Counted from the stretch's first letter, positions 43,353 through 52,276 are shown. The stretch is DNA of 64,000 nt from SHYR01 sp036013055 (GCA_036013055.1 DASCQM010000002.1:1-64000); one strand, 5' to 3'. The notes: generated from the sequence alone by a model not told the origin. Numbers and translations are program-made.

Positions 43353-44213
43353 ATGCCGGAAGTGCACATCAACGGAGTGAAGACGCACTACGAGGTGCAC
43401 GGCGAGGGCGCGCCGACGCTCTTCATCCACGGCGGCTTCGGCCGTACGCAGACGACGCTCACCCCCGGACCGATCACGATGCTCGATGCCGCGCCGCTCG
43501 ACCGCGTACAACTGATCACGTACGACCGGCGCTGCGCCGGCGCGAGCGACTACACCGTCGAGGACGCCTACGACCTTGAGGTGATCGCCGCCGACGCGCG
43601 CGCGCTGCTGGCGCACCTTGGCCATGAGCGGGCGATCATCGTCGGCTCGTCGATGGGCGGCATGGTCGCGCAGCAGTTTGCGCTCAACTTCCCCGGCGCG
43701 GTTCAAGCGTTGGCGCTGCTGAACACCGGGCCTCGGCTGATGTTCGAAACGCCGTGGGGCAAGCAGTTCACCGCACTCGTCGACCGCGTCGAGACCGAGG
43801 GTCCCGATGCCGTCTTCGCGGATGCGCTGCCCGCTCTGCGCGAGCCGCCCGCGCGCGAATTCCCGTCGCCGCTGGCGACACAGGCCGCCGCAACGCGGCT
43901 GCGCTACACCGAGGTGGTGAAGAGCGTCTCCGACGAGGATCTCTTTCGCTACTGGTTCGGCGCCGTCCACAACTACGCGGCGTTCATCGGCTTCGACTTC
44001 ACGTCGCGGCTCGGCGAGATCGCGGCGATCGACGCGCCGAAGGTGATCGTCCACGGTGAGGCGGACAACACCGTCCCCTTCAGCGACGCCGAAGCACTGC
44101 GCGACGGCATCGGCGAGATCGAGTTCCACGCAATCCCGAACGCCGACCACGGCATCACCGGCTACCCCGAGGCGCAGGACGTCGTCCGCGACTGGCTGAG
44201 TCGCGTCGCATGA
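43353..44213 (+). CDS. Alpha/beta-fold hydrolase
   Basis: A 286-residue alpha/beta hydrolase with the oxyanion segment FIHGGFG (about 24-30), nucleophile elbow VGSSMGG (S100), Asp near HGEADNTVP and His in NADHGI. It belongs to the broad esterase, peroxidase and C-C hydrolase group. Its stop overlaps the ATG of the FAD oxidoreductase by 4 bases, so the two enzymes are coupled and may act in sequence on one substrate. Confidence 0.9.
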   Translation: MPEVHINGVKTHYEVHGEGAPTLFIHGGFGRTQTTLTPGPITMLDAAPLDRVQLITYDRRCAGASDYTVEDAYDLEVIAADARALLAHLGHERAIIVGSSMGGMVAQQFALNFPGAVQALALLNTGPRLMFETPWGKQFTALVDRVETEGPDAVFADALPALREPPAREFPSPLATQAAATRLRYTEVVKSVSDEDLFRYWFGAVHNYAAFIGFDFTSRLGEIAAIDAPKVIVHGEADNTVPFSDAEALRDGIGEIEFHAIPNADHGITGYPEAQDVVRDWLSRVA

Positions 44214-45424
44214 CCTCGTCGGGCGCGACCGCCGCCGCCGTCGTGATCGGCGGCGGCATCGTCGGCACCAGCATCGCGCACTACCTCGCCGCGAAGGGGC
44301 TGTCCGACGTCGTGCTGTTGGAGCGCGACTCCGTCGCCGAGCACGCCACGGGCAAGACCGGCGGCCTGATCCGCATGCATTACACGAACCCGCACGACGC
44401 CATGCTCGCGCTGCGCAGCCGCGAGGTCTTCGCGAACTGGGACGACGAGATCGGCGGCGATGCCGGCTTCAACAACACCGGCTTTCTCTTCATCGTCGGC
44501 CACCACGACCGCGCCAACCTTGAGCAGAACGTGCGCATGCTGCAGGGCGTCGACGTCGACACGACGGTGCTCGGCCCGGAGGACGTGCTGGAGATGCAGC
44601 CGTTCTACCGCGTCGACGACATCGGGGGTGCCGCCTACGAGCCGCAGGGCGGGTACGCCGATGGCTACTCGGCGGCGACCGGCATGGCGCGTCGGGCGCG
44701 CGAACTCGGCGTCACCGTGCGGCAGGGCGTCGAGGTGACGGCGATCGAGGTCGCGGGCGAGCGCGTGGTCGCGGTGCAAACCACCGAGGGGCGAATCGAG
44801 ACGCCGACGGTCTGCATCGCTGGCGGCGCATGGTCGGCTGACCTCGCGCGCACGGCTGGCGTCGAACTGCCCGTCGGCGCGACGCGGCTCTTCGCGGGCG
44901 CACTGGAGCGCCCCGACGTGCTCAAGGACGGCCACATGACCGCGATCGACCGTTCGGTCGGGACCTACTTCCACCCCGACACGGGCGCCACAACGATGAT
45001 GGGACTCGGGCCAGCCGAGGTGCAGGAGCGGCGGCCGCAGGTCGACCTCGGTGCCGACGACCCGATGATCCCCGAGGACTGGCTGACCGCCGGCGCGGCG
45101 CGCATGGTGCGGCGCATCCCCGCGATGGCCGATGCGGGCTGGAGGCGCACCTGGACCGAGGTCGACGGGCTCACCGCAGACGGCCACATGGTGCTCGGCG
45201 AGACCGACGAGGTGCAGGGGCTCTACGTCGCGGCCGGCATGGGTGGGAGCGGCTTCAAGACCGGCCCTGCCGTCGGCATGTGCATGGCGGAACTGATCCT
45301 CGATGGCTCCGCCTCGACCGTCGACATCACGCCCTTCCGCATCTCGCGATTCGACGAGGGCGACGAGATCACCGAAGAGGTCAGCTACGAAGCCCGCCCG
45401 CCCGCCGACCTCTGGGCGGATTAG
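44210..45424 (+). CDS. FAD-dependent oxidoreductase (DAO family)
   Basis: A 404-residue flavoprotein of the D-amino-acid oxidase/sarcosine oxidase family. The dinucleotide-binding motif VVIGGGIVGTSIAHYLA opens the protein, E at LLERD binds the ribose, TGGLIRMHY follows, and the closing FAD segment is LYVAAGMGGSGFKTGPAVG (split). The family oxidises secondary amines such as sarcosine, dimethylglycine or proline. Substrate unknown. It is translationally coupled to the hydrolase gene before it and converges on the cupin gene. Confidence 0.88.
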   Translation: MTSSGATAAAVVIGGGIVGTSIAHYLAAKGLSDVVLLERDSVAEHATGKTGGLIRMHYTNPHDAMLALRSREVFANWDDEIGGDAGFNNTGFLFIVGHHDRANLEQNVRMLQGVDVDTTVLGPEDVLEMQPFYRVDDIGGAAYEPQGGYADGYSAATGMARRARELGVTVRQGVEVTAIEVAGERVVAVQTTEGRIETPTVCIAGGAWSADLARTAGVELPVGATRLFAGALERPDVLKDGHMTAIDRSVGTYFHPDTGATTMMGLGPAEVQERRPQVDLGADDPMIPEDWLTAGAARMVRRIPAMADAGWRRTWTEVDGLTADGHMVLGETDEVQGLYVAAGMGGSGFKTGPAVGMCMAELILDGSASTVDITPFRISRFDEGDEITEEVSYEARPPADLWAD

Positions 45425-45438
45425 CAGCGGAGTAGCGG

Positions 45439-45843
45439 CTAGCCCTCGCCGCGCGGCTCGCCGCTGGTCTGGGCCGCGCAGACGATGAAGGCAAGGTCTT
45501 CGCCGTCGTCGGCCTGGATCTCGTGCTCGATCGCGGCCGGGAAGAAGACAAAGTCGCCCGCCGAGACGCGTGACGTCCACGGGCCGCACGAGACCTCGCC
45601 GCTGCCGCTGAGGAAGTAGTAGACCTTCTCGACATCCTCGTGGATGTGCCGCTCGTTCTTCCCGCCCGCCGGAAGCCGGTTGTGGAGGATGAACTGAAGC
45701 GAACTCTCAAACGGCACCGCCCCGGGATCGAAGATGCGGCGAACCTTCAGCGCACCCCGTGACGCGCCCTCGTCGATGTCGGAATAGCGCTGCACGAGCA
45801 GCCGCGTCTCGTGGCTCGGCGCAGTGTTGCTGTCGTCGGTCAT
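45439..45843 (-). CDS. Cupin-domain protein
   Basis: A 134-residue single-domain cupin. The metal-binding motif NERHIHEDVEKVYYFLSGSGEV (seen in parts at about 61-82) and the second motif GDFVFFPAAIEHEI (about 96-109) supply His and Glu ligands. Such small cupins are often isomerases, dioxygenases or sugar- or acid-binding proteins; no specific role is shown. Start at 45843 (GGAGAGG upstream), since the longer frame to 45909 runs into the promoter region and the XRE gene. Confidence 0.85.
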   Translation of the reverse strand: MTDDSNTAPSHETRLLVQRYSDIDEGASRGALKVRRIFDPGAVPFESSLQFILHNRLPAGGKNERHIHEDVEKVYYFLSGSGEVSCGPWTSRVSAGDFVFFPAAIEHEIQADDGEDLAFIVCAAQTSGEPRGEG

Positions 45844-45865
45844 GGTTCCACCTCTCCGCCGAGGC

Positions 45866-45871
45866 ATCCTA
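45866..45871 (-). promoter_or_regulatory. Extended -10 element (GCTAGGATGC)
   Basis: TAGGAT on the minus strand with GC on both sides, 22 bases before the cupin start. Confidence 0.5.
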
Positions 45872-45905
45872 GCCGACGCGCAACCGCATCTGTCGGCCTT
45901 CGACG

Positions 45906-46115
45906 TCACTCAAGCTCGAAGACGTCGTCCACGGTGACGCCGAACGTGCGGGCAATCCGCATCGCCAGAGAGAGCGAAGGCACATACTTCCGCTGCTCGA
46001 GCACGACGATCGTCTGCCGGGTACAGCCCACCCGGTTGGCAAGTTCCTGCTGCGTCATCTCATCGTGCTCGAACCGCAGCTTCCGAACCTGATTCTTGAC
46101 GTTATCCTTCGGCAC
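45906..46115 (-). CDS. Small XRE-family transcriptional regulator
   Basis: A 69-residue protein that is almost only a helix-turn-helix: MTQQELANRVGCTRQTIVVLEQRKYVPSL (in two parts, about 20-48) followed by the fifth helix ending VDDVFELE. It matches the short YgzD-type XRE regulators. It overlaps the end of the membrane protein gene upstream by 14 bases. Such membrane-protein/XRE pairs are common, the small regulator often controlling its own operon. Confidence 0.9.
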   Translation of the reverse strand: MPKDNVKNQVRKLRFEHDEMTQQELANRVGCTRQTIVVLEQRKYVPSLSLAMRIARTFGVTVDDVFELE

Positions 46116-46662
46116 CGGCCCACCCTGACCACCCCGCGTAGCCCAGCAGCACGCCGACCGAACGGGCGAGGACGTTCACGACGAACGTCGATCCGAAGAT
46201 CAAGCTTGGATATACCAGCGGAATGCTGCCCTCGTCCCGGTACGCCGCAGGGAGCAGAACCGACCAGATCGCGACCGTGACCAGGATGGCGATCGACTGG
46301 ATCGTCGGTGCCCTGTTCATGATCTCGCGGTCTCGTTCGTCCATGCTGCGGCGGACGAAGTGAAGCGAAATTCCGTGCGCGACCAGCCCGCCGGCGAACA
46401 GCCCCCAGACCGCCAGTGCCGTCCCTGCGTCTTCATCGACCGACGTGGCACCAGCGGAAGACACGATCACCACCAGTGCGAGCAAGACGACGATGCCGAC
46501 CCCTAGGCTCCACCAGGCGTGCTTCTGCATGGGTGCCATGGGCGTGTGCCCGACACCGCTACCCCCGTCCGCCGGTTGCCGAGCCGGCAGAAGTACCCGC
46601 AATGCGACCCCTGCAATTGCCAGCGCGGCTGCTGCAACCGCTCCGAAAATCAGTACTGACAC
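46102..46662 (-). CDS. Four-helix membrane protein paired with XRE regulator
   Basis: A 186-residue integral membrane protein with hydrophobic segments at about 3-24, 50-70, 83-103 and 122-178 (two). A charged loop with RRSMDERDREIMNRAP lies between helices three and four. I do not recognise the family beyond its similarity to the DUF2178-like partners of XRE regulators. Start is a GTG at 46662 preceded by GGGGGG. A good promoter lies 60 bases upstream in an AT-rich patch. Confidence 0.7.
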   Translation of the reverse strand: MSVLIFGAVAAAALAIAGVALRVLLPARQPADGGSGVGHTPMAPMQKHAWWSLGVGIVVLLALVVIVSSAGATSVDEDAGTALAVWGLFAGGLVAHGISLHFVRRSMDERDREIMNRAPTIQSIAILVTVAIWSVLLPAAYRDEGSIPLVYPSLIFGSTFVVNVLARSVGVLLGYAGWSGWAGAEG

Positions 46663-46721
46663 GAGCGTGCCCCCCGTCCTTGCGAACCTGCGTACGACAG
46701 CAGGTCGTGCAATTCATGCTT

Positions 46722-46750
46722 ACAGTATGAAATATCGGTCTTTCTGTCCA
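46722..46750 (-). promoter_or_regulatory. Promoter of the membrane protein/XRE operon
   Basis: On the minus strand TGGACA (-35, 46745-46750), 17 bases, then TACTGT (-10, 46722-46727), in a locally AT-rich stretch. Confidence 0.5.
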
Positions 46751-46845
46751 CTATTTCTTATAACGACACTGAGTCTGATGCGAGAACAATGCCGCCACGT
46801 CTCTCGCCCGGTGGCGACGTACACGAGAACGGCTATCGTGGCTTC

Positions 46846-47097
46846 GTGGCATACGTGATCGACCGTGGTGCGTGCTTCTCCTGTGGGTGGTGCGCCACGT
46901 ACTGCCCCACCGAGGCGATCGGCGAGCGCGTCGGCGGCAGCGTCGCGTACGGCGTCGACATCGACTGGTGCATCGACTGCGGCATCTGCGCCCAGCTCTG
47001 CCCGCAGGCGTGCTTCTCGTTCCGCCCGGAACTGCAGCCAGAACCGGCCCAGCTCGAGCTGGCGAAATCGCGAGCGCGCGCCTTCACCGCGCCGTAG
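46846..47097 (+). CDS. 4Fe-4S ferredoxin-type protein
   Basis: An 83-residue bacterial ferredoxin-like protein with two CxxCxxCxxxCP motifs: CFSCGWCATYCP (about 10-21) and CIDCGICAQLCP (about 44-55), so two [4Fe-4S] clusters. It carries electrons in the cytosol, perhaps for a flavin enzyme nearby. The GTG at 46846 gives a normal ferredoxin start (MAYVIDRGAC); an in-frame ATG at 46789 would add 19 residues of no typical sequence. The MFS gene follows on the same strand. Confidence 0.85.
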   Translation: MAYVIDRGACFSCGWCATYCPTEAIGERVGGSVAYGVDIDWCIDCGICAQLCPQACFSFRPELQPEPAQLELAKSRARAFTAP

Positions 47098-47162
47098 CCA
47101 CTCGATCGCGAGCAGCGCGCCCGTCGACGGCCTTGCGGACACGATCCGGTACGCTCGGCGGG

Positions 47163-48374
47163 ATGCTCGCCACCGCGCCGATCCGCAACAACAGGCAGTT
47201 CCGTCTGCTCTGGCTGAGCAGCGTCGTCTTTTTCAGCGGCTTCTGGGCGCACACCGTCGTGCTCGCATGGCTGGCGTTCGACCTCACCGGCTCGGAGTTC
47301 GCCGTCGCCGCCTTCACCGCCGCGCGCTTCGCGCCACTGCTCTTCGGGCCGATCGGTGGCGTGATCGCCGACGCGACGAACCGGCCGCGCCTGCTCATGC
47401 TCAGCCACTTCGCGGCTCTGTTGATTGGCGCGGTCACTGCGTCGCTCGCCGCACTCGACGTGATCGCCTACTGGCACGTGCTCGTCTCCGGGTTCCTGAT
47501 CGGCATGACGCAGGCCCCACTTCAGCCCACGCGATTCACGCTGATCATGGACGTCGTCCCACCCGAACAGTTCTCGAGCGCGAACGCCCTGAACATGGCG
47601 GCGATGATGGGCAGCCGCATCGCGGCCCCCGCCGCCGCCGGTGCCCTGATCGCGACGTACGACGCTGACATCGCGCTCTGGTTCTCGACGCTCTGGTACC
47701 TACCCGCCATTTGCCTCGTCTGGCGCGTCGTCGAGCCGAGGCAGGGCCACGACCGACGTGGGACCGGCGGTGGCGTGCTCGCCGACCTCGCCGACGGCTT
47801 CCGCATCGCGCTCAACAGTCGCGCGCTGAGCGGCGTGCTGCTGGTCAGCGTCGCGGCGAACCTCTTCGCGTGGCCCGTGGTCCAGGGCTTCATGCCGGTC
47901 TTCGCGGAGGAGGTTCTCGACGTCGGTGCGGGCGGGCTCGGCGTGCTCGTCGCCGCGCAGGGTGGCGGTGCTCTGGTCGGCGCGATCGCGATCGCCACGC
48001 TCGGCGACTTCCCTCGCAAGGGGCAGCTCTTCCTCGTGACGACCGGCATCTTCGGGGTGCTGCTCGTGCCGTTCGCGCTCACCGAGATCATGCCGCTGGC
48101 CGTCGTGCTGATGTTCGCGGGAGGCATCGCCAGCGCCGGGTTTGGCGTCATGCAGAGCACGCTGACGCTGCTGCTCGCCCCCGAGGACGCACGCGGCCGC
48201 ATCAGCGGCATGCTGATGCTATCGATCGGCGTGCTGCCGTTGGCGATGCTCGCCCAGGGCGCGATCGCCAACGCGGCGGGCGTCGTCTCCACGACCGTCG
48301 CGGCGGGAGTGCTGCTCAGTCTCAGCATGGTCGTGATGGCGTCGGCAATCCCGGACCTGAGACGCGCGCGCTAG
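47163..48374 (+). CDS. MFS exporter (EntS/MdtH-like MFS_3)
   Basis: A 403-residue major facilitator with 12 hydrophobic segments. NRQFRLLWLSSVVFFSGFW and the loop GVIADATNRPRLLM (about 68-81) are typical of MFS_3 drug or siderophore exporters. Substrate cannot be set. The ATG at 47163 has GGCGGG just before it, and a TACGCT lies only 6 bases upstream, so transcription could be nearly leaderless or come from the ferredoxin gene. Confidence 0.85.
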   Translation: MLATAPIRNNRQFRLLWLSSVVFFSGFWAHTVVLAWLAFDLTGSEFAVAAFTAARFAPLLFGPIGGVIADATNRPRLLMLSHFAALLIGAVTASLAALDVIAYWHVLVSGFLIGMTQAPLQPTRFTLIMDVVPPEQFSSANALNMAAMMGSRIAAPAAAGALIATYDADIALWFSTLWYLPAICLVWRVVEPRQGHDRRGTGGGVLADLADGFRIALNSRALSGVLLVSVAANLFAWPVVQGFMPVFAEEVLDVGAGGLGVLVAAQGGGALVGAIAIATLGDFPRKGQLFLVTTGIFGVLLVPFALTEIMPLAVVLMFAGGIASAGFGVMQSTLTLLLAPEDARGRISGMLMLSIGVLPLAMLAQGAIANAAGVVSTTVAAGVLLSLSMVVMASAIPDLRRAR

Positions 48375-48383
48375 CGGTATTGC

Positions 48384-48389
48384 TACGAT
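48384..48389 (+). promoter_or_regulatory. Extended -10 element (GCTACGATGC)
   Basis: TACGAT with GC on both sides, 63 bases before the M28 peptidase gene and identical over 10 bases to the one at 28207. Confidence 0.5.
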
Positions 48390-48452
48390 GCCGCGCAACG
48401 GCAGCGACCAAGTACGACGCGCGAGGCGAGCGGATGGCACGACGGCAGCCTG

Positions 48453-49745
48453 ATGACCACTGACGACGAGCGGATCGGCGATGTCCTCGCCGCGCTCTCC
48501 GCCGAGCGCATGGAGTCCGATGTCCGCACGCTCGTTGGCTTCGGCACGCGCCACACCCTCTCGCTGACCGACTCCCCGACCCGCGGCATCGGCGCAGCGC
48601 GGCGCTGGGTGCGCGACGAGTTCGAGCGCATCGCGTCGACGACCGGCGGCAGGCTAGAGATTCACGAGCAGGCATGGACCGAGCCCGGCGGCCGCCTGCC
48701 GCGCATCCCGGACGACGTCGAGATCATCAACGTGCTCGGCATCCTGCCGGGCAGCGACGACCCGCCGCGTTACCTGATCATCAGCGGCGACGTCGATTCC
48801 CGCGCGACCGACATCATGGATGCCACCACCGACGCCCCCGGCGCGAACGACAATGCCACCGGCGTTTCGGCGGTGCTCGAAGCGGCGCGTGTGCTCTCAT
48901 CCCACAGCTTCGGCGCGACGCTCGTCTTCGCCGCGCTCTCCGGCGAGGAGCAGGGCCTCGTCGGCGGCCGCCACATGGCGCAGCAGGCCCGCGCCGACGG
49001 CTGGGCGATCGATGCTGTGCTCAACAACGACATGATCGGCAACACCAACGGCATCGACGGCATCACGGACAACCGAGCGTTCCGCATCTTCTCCGAGCCG
49101 ACGCCGGTGACCGAGGCCGACGACGAGCGCACGGCGCGACGCGCCTTCGGCGGCGAGGTCGACGGACCCTCGCGCCAGCTCGCTCGTGCCATCGAGCGGG
49201 TGACGCGCCAGTACGTGCCCGCCAGCGACCCGATGATGATCGCCCGCCTCGATCGCTTCGGCCGGGGCGGCCATCACCGCCCGTTCAACGATGCCGGCTT
49301 CCCCGCCGTCCGCATCATGGAGGCGCACGAGCACTTCGACCGCCAGCACGAGGACGTACGCACGGAGAACGGCGTCGCGTACGGCGATGTGATCGACGCC
49401 GTCGACTTCGATTACGCCTCGCTCGTCACCTCCGTGAACGTCGCCGCGCTCGCAACCCTCGGCTGGGCGCCGCCGGCACCGACGAGCGTCGAAATCAGCG
49501 GCGCTGGCACCGGCGCGACGACTGTGACGTGGCAGCCGGTGACATCGGATGCGCTCGCCGCCTACAAGCTCTACTGGCGGCTGACGACCGAACCGCAGTG
49601 GAGCCAGCAGCGCGATATCGACCTCGACACGACGCACACGCTCGACGGCATCGTGATCGACAACTACGTCTTCGGGGTCGCCGCCATCGATGATCGCGGC
49701 AACGAGAGCGTGGTGTCGTTTGGTAAGCCCGCGCCGCGTCGTTAG
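48453..49745 (+). CDS. M28-family metallopeptidase with a C-terminal fibronectin III-like domain
   Basis: A 430-residue peptidase-like protein. The M28 core is at about 80-345: PGANDNATG (metal Asp), ALSGEEQGLVGG (catalytic Glu and metal Glu), NNDMIGN (Asp) and a late EAHEHFDRQHED (His). The first zinc site usually has H-x-D, but here the segment is SGDVDSR (D113-x-D115). The C-terminal 85 residues (APTSVEISG to the end) look like a fibronectin type III domain. No signal peptide is visible. Aminopeptidase activity is likely but not certain given D113. Confidence 0.83.
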   Translation: MTTDDERIGDVLAALSAERMESDVRTLVGFGTRHTLSLTDSPTRGIGAARRWVRDEFERIASTTGGRLEIHEQAWTEPGGRLPRIPDDVEIINVLGILPGSDDPPRYLIISGDVDSRATDIMDATTDAPGANDNATGVSAVLEAARVLSSHSFGATLVFAALSGEEQGLVGGRHMAQQARADGWAIDAVLNNDMIGNTNGIDGITDNRAFRIFSEPTPVTEADDERTARRAFGGEVDGPSRQLARAIERVTRQYVPASDPMMIARLDRFGRGGHHRPFNDAGFPAVRIMEAHEHFDRQHEDVRTENGVAYGDVIDAVDFDYASLVTSVNVAALATLGWAPPAPTSVEISGAGTGATTVTWQPVTSDALAAYKLYWRLTTEPQWSQQRDIDLDTTHTLDGIVIDNYVFGVAAIDDRGNESVVSFGKPAPRR

Positions 49746-49754
49746 ACCGCGGCG

Positions 49755-51041
49755 CTAGATCACGCCTTCGGCCCGCAGAGCATCGACCTCTGCGCCGCTC
49801 AGGCCCAGCTCCGAGTACACCTCGCCGTTGTGCTCGCCGAGCAGCGGCGCGCGACGCGTCAGCCGCCACGGCGACTTCTCGAACTGGTACGGCGCGCCGG
49901 CGTAGCGGAACGTCTCGCCGACCTCGGGATGATCGACGTCGACCACGAAGCCGCGCGCCCGGAAGTGCGGGTCCTCCATCACGTCCTCAGGCGCATAGAC
50001 GATGCCGAGCTGGAAGCCGCGCGACTGCCCACCGTTGAAGAACTCGATGCCGGTGAGGTTCTCCGCCAGCACGCGCATCGCCTCGCGACCGGCGGCGAAC
50101 TTCGCCAGCACGTCGCCGTCCTGGTCGATGCGCGAGAGCTGCACCTCGGGCCCCTCGGCGGCGACGAGCAGGATCGGTGCCGACTCGCACTGCTCGACCA
50201 GCCCCTCCTGCTTAAGCCACTCGTAGACCAGCCGGTACTGCGAGGGCCAGCGCGGCGGGAAACCCGTGTTCACGTAGACGCCATCCGTACAGCGCACCTG
50301 CGAGGGGATCGACGGGCTGACGGCGGCGTGGCGGCCGGTCTGGCGCTGCACCGTCTCCTGCGCGACCAGCCACGAATACGAGCCCGCCTCCGTCGTCACA
50401 TTCGCGGCAGCGTGCATGTTCACGTCGATGAACTGACCGATGCCGCTCATGTCGCGGTGCACGAGCGCGACGAGCAGCGCCATCACGGCGTAGTGGCAAC
50501 CGGTCTGATAGCCCTGGTTGCCGCCGCCGCGGACTGGCGGCAGCGAGTGGTCGTCGTAGCCGCAGCTCCAGCACGGGCCGCCGCCGGCAAGCAGCGTGAG
50601 GTCCGTCGCCTCCTCGTGCGATCGCGGCCCCTCGCGCCCAAACGGCGTGATCGCGACCCACAGCAGCGAGGGGTTCGCGGCCTTCAGGTCGTCGTAGTCG
50701 ATGCCAAGCTCCGCCATCCGGCCCGGCCGCTGGCTCTCGACGACGACATCCGCCTCAGCGGAGAGCCGACGGAACAGATCGCGCCCGCTCTCCGCTTCGA
50801 GATCGAGCGTGATGCCGCGCTTGCTCGTGTTGTAGTGCCAGAACCAGAGGCTGCGCTCGCGACCCGGCTCATCGTGCAGGAACGGCTCGTAGCCCCTCGT
50901 CGGATCGCCCTCGGGCGGCTCGATCTTCACGACGTCGGCACCAGCGTCGGCGAGCAGCTTGCCGGCGTACGTGCCCTTCTCGTCGCACCACTCGATCACG
51001 CGCAGCCCCTCAAGAGGCCCGGTTGCGTCAGCCGAGGTCAT
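49755..51041 (-). CDS. CaiB/BaiF CoA-transferase-like, catalytic Asp replaced by Gly (pair C, second gene)
   Basis: A 428-residue class III CoA-transferase-fold protein (VIEWCDEKGTYAGKLLADAG and VVKIEPPEGDPTRGY near the start; GQFIDVNMH after the active site). In place of the Asp motif it has NQGYQTG, putting G177 at the nucleophile position. The CoA-binding start is also unusual: WCDEKGT replaces the common S/GQ...GP. It overlaps the upstream Asp-bearing gene by 4 bases (ATGA). The non-catalytic member comes second here, unlike pairs A and B. Confidence 0.87.
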   Translation of the reverse strand: MTSADATGPLEGLRVIEWCDEKGTYAGKLLADAGADVVKIEPPEGDPTRGYEPFLHDEPGRERSLWFWHYNTSKRGITLDLEAESGRDLFRRLSAEADVVVESQRPGRMAELGIDYDDLKAANPSLLWVAITPFGREGPRSHEEATDLTLLAGGGPCWSCGYDDHSLPPVRGGGNQGYQTGCHYAVMALLVALVHRDMSGIGQFIDVNMHAAANVTTEAGSYSWLVAQETVQRQTGRHAAVSPSIPSQVRCTDGVYVNTGFPPRWPSQYRLVYEWLKQEGLVEQCESAPILLVAAEGPEVQLSRIDQDGDVLAKFAAGREAMRVLAENLTGIEFFNGGQSRGFQLGIVYAPEDVMEDPHFRARGFVVDVDHPEVGETFRYAGAPYQFEKSPWRLTRRAPLLGEHNGEVYSELGLSGAEVDALRAEGVI

Positions 51042-52276
51042 ATCGCACCGTCCGCCCGCAATTGCTCGATCTGCGCGTCGCTGCGGCCGAGCAGCTCGCC
51101 GAAGACCCGCTCGTTGTGCTGGCCGAGCAGCGGTGCGCCGCGCTCGATCGTCCAGTCGGTCTCCGAGAGGTGTACCGCCAGGCCGTCGACGCGGACGTCG
51201 CCCATCTCGGGATGCGCGACCGTCGGCCAGAGCCCCCACGCTGAGGTGTTCGGATCCTGATCGACGCGCTGCCGCGGCGTCTGCACCGCCGAGGCCGGCA
51301 CGCCCGCCGCCTGCAGCAGTTCCGCCGTTGCGTGCGGCGCGCGCTCGCTCGTCCACTCGCCGATCAGCGCGTCGAGCTCGTCCTGCGCCGCGAGACGGGC
51401 ATCGAGGCTGGCGAACCGCGCCTCGGCGATCCAATCACGCGCAACCACCTCGCAGATCGCGCCCCAGTCGTCGTCGTTGCGGCTGGCGATCGCGACCCAC
51501 GCGTCGTCGCCGCTCGCGGGGTAGATGCCGTGCGGCGCCATCGCCGGGAACTGGTTGCGGTTGCTGTGTGGTGAGCCCTCCCGCCGCAGCCTTCGACCGT
51601 TGGCGGTGTAGTCGAGGATCGCCGGGCCGTTCAGCGCCGCCGCCGCCTCCGTGGACGCCATGTCGACGTGCTGGCCCTCGCCAGTGCGGTTGCGATGGTG
51701 GATCGCCATCAGGATCGCCATCGTCATGTAGTAGCCGCCGGTGTGGTCCATGTACGAGAAGCCCCACCCCGCCGACGGCTGATCGGGGAGGCCGGAGCCG
51801 AAGGTGAGGCCGGAGAGCGCCTGCACGATCGGCCCCCACGTCTTGTAGTTCTCATACGGCCCGCTGTGCCCGAAGCCGCAGTTCGAGACATAGATGATGT
51901 CCGGCCGGATCTCCTTCAGCCGCTCGTAGCCGAAGCCGAGCCGCTCCAGCACGCCCGCCGCGAAGTTCTCTGTCACCACGTCGGAGACGGCGACCAGCTC
52001 CGTCAGCAGTTCGCGCGCCTGCTCGGCGCGCAGGTTGAGCGTGACGCCCAGCTTCTCGACGTTGTGGTTGTTGAAGGAGCCGCCGAGTTCGATGCCGCGC
52101 CGCTCGTCTACGTACGGGCGACCGCCGCGCAGGATGTCCCAGCGCCCCTCGTTCGTCGGATCCTCGATGCGGATCACCTCCGCACCGAAGGCCGCGAGGA
52201 ACTTCGTCGCGCCCGCACCGGCGAGCTGGCCCGTGAAGTCGCAGATGCGGAGGTGCGAGAGCGCCGCATCCGTCAT
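51038..52276 (-). CDS. CaiB/BaiF CoA-transferase, Asp-bearing partner (pair C, first gene)
   Basis: A 412-residue class III CoA-transferase. The start reads RICDFTGQLAGAGATKFLAAFGAEVIRIEDP (in parts, 10-40), and the catalytic Asp is D177 in SYMDHTGG, with GQHVDMASTEA after it. An ERRGIELGGSFNNHNVEK insertion (about 58-75) is like the FN-NK insertion of the other Asp-bearing partners. Substrate unknown. It is expressed with the Asp-less protein downstream through a 4-base overlap. Confidence 0.9.
   Translation of the reverse strand: MTDAALSHLRICDFTGQLAGAGATKFLAAFGAEVIRIEDPTNEGRWDILRGGRPYVDERRGIELGGSFNNHNVEKLGVTLNLRAEQARELLTELVAVSDVVTENFAAGVLERLGFGYERLKEIRPDIIYVSNCGFGHSGPYENYKTWGPIVQALSGLTFGSGLPDQPSAGWGFSYMDHTGGYYMTMAILMAIHHRNRTGEGQHVDMASTEAAAALNGPAILDYTANGRRLRREGSPHSNRNQFPAMAPHGIYPASGDDAWVAIASRNDDDWGAICEVVARDWIAEARFASLDARLAAQDELDALIGEWTSERAPHATAELLQAAGVPASAVQTPRQRVDQDPNTSAWGLWPTVAHPEMGDVRVDGLAVHLSETDWTIERGAPLLGQHNERVFGELLGRSDAQIEQLRADGAI

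Noticed and set aside
44162..45589. 475-residue minus-strand ORF opposite the FAD oxidoreductase
   Set aside because: Arg/His/Asp-rich, no motif; the plus-strand flavoprotein explains the sequence.
49830..51260. 476-residue plus-strand ORF opposite pair C
   Set aside because: Composition is that of an antisense shadow; the minus strand has two clear CaiB genes.
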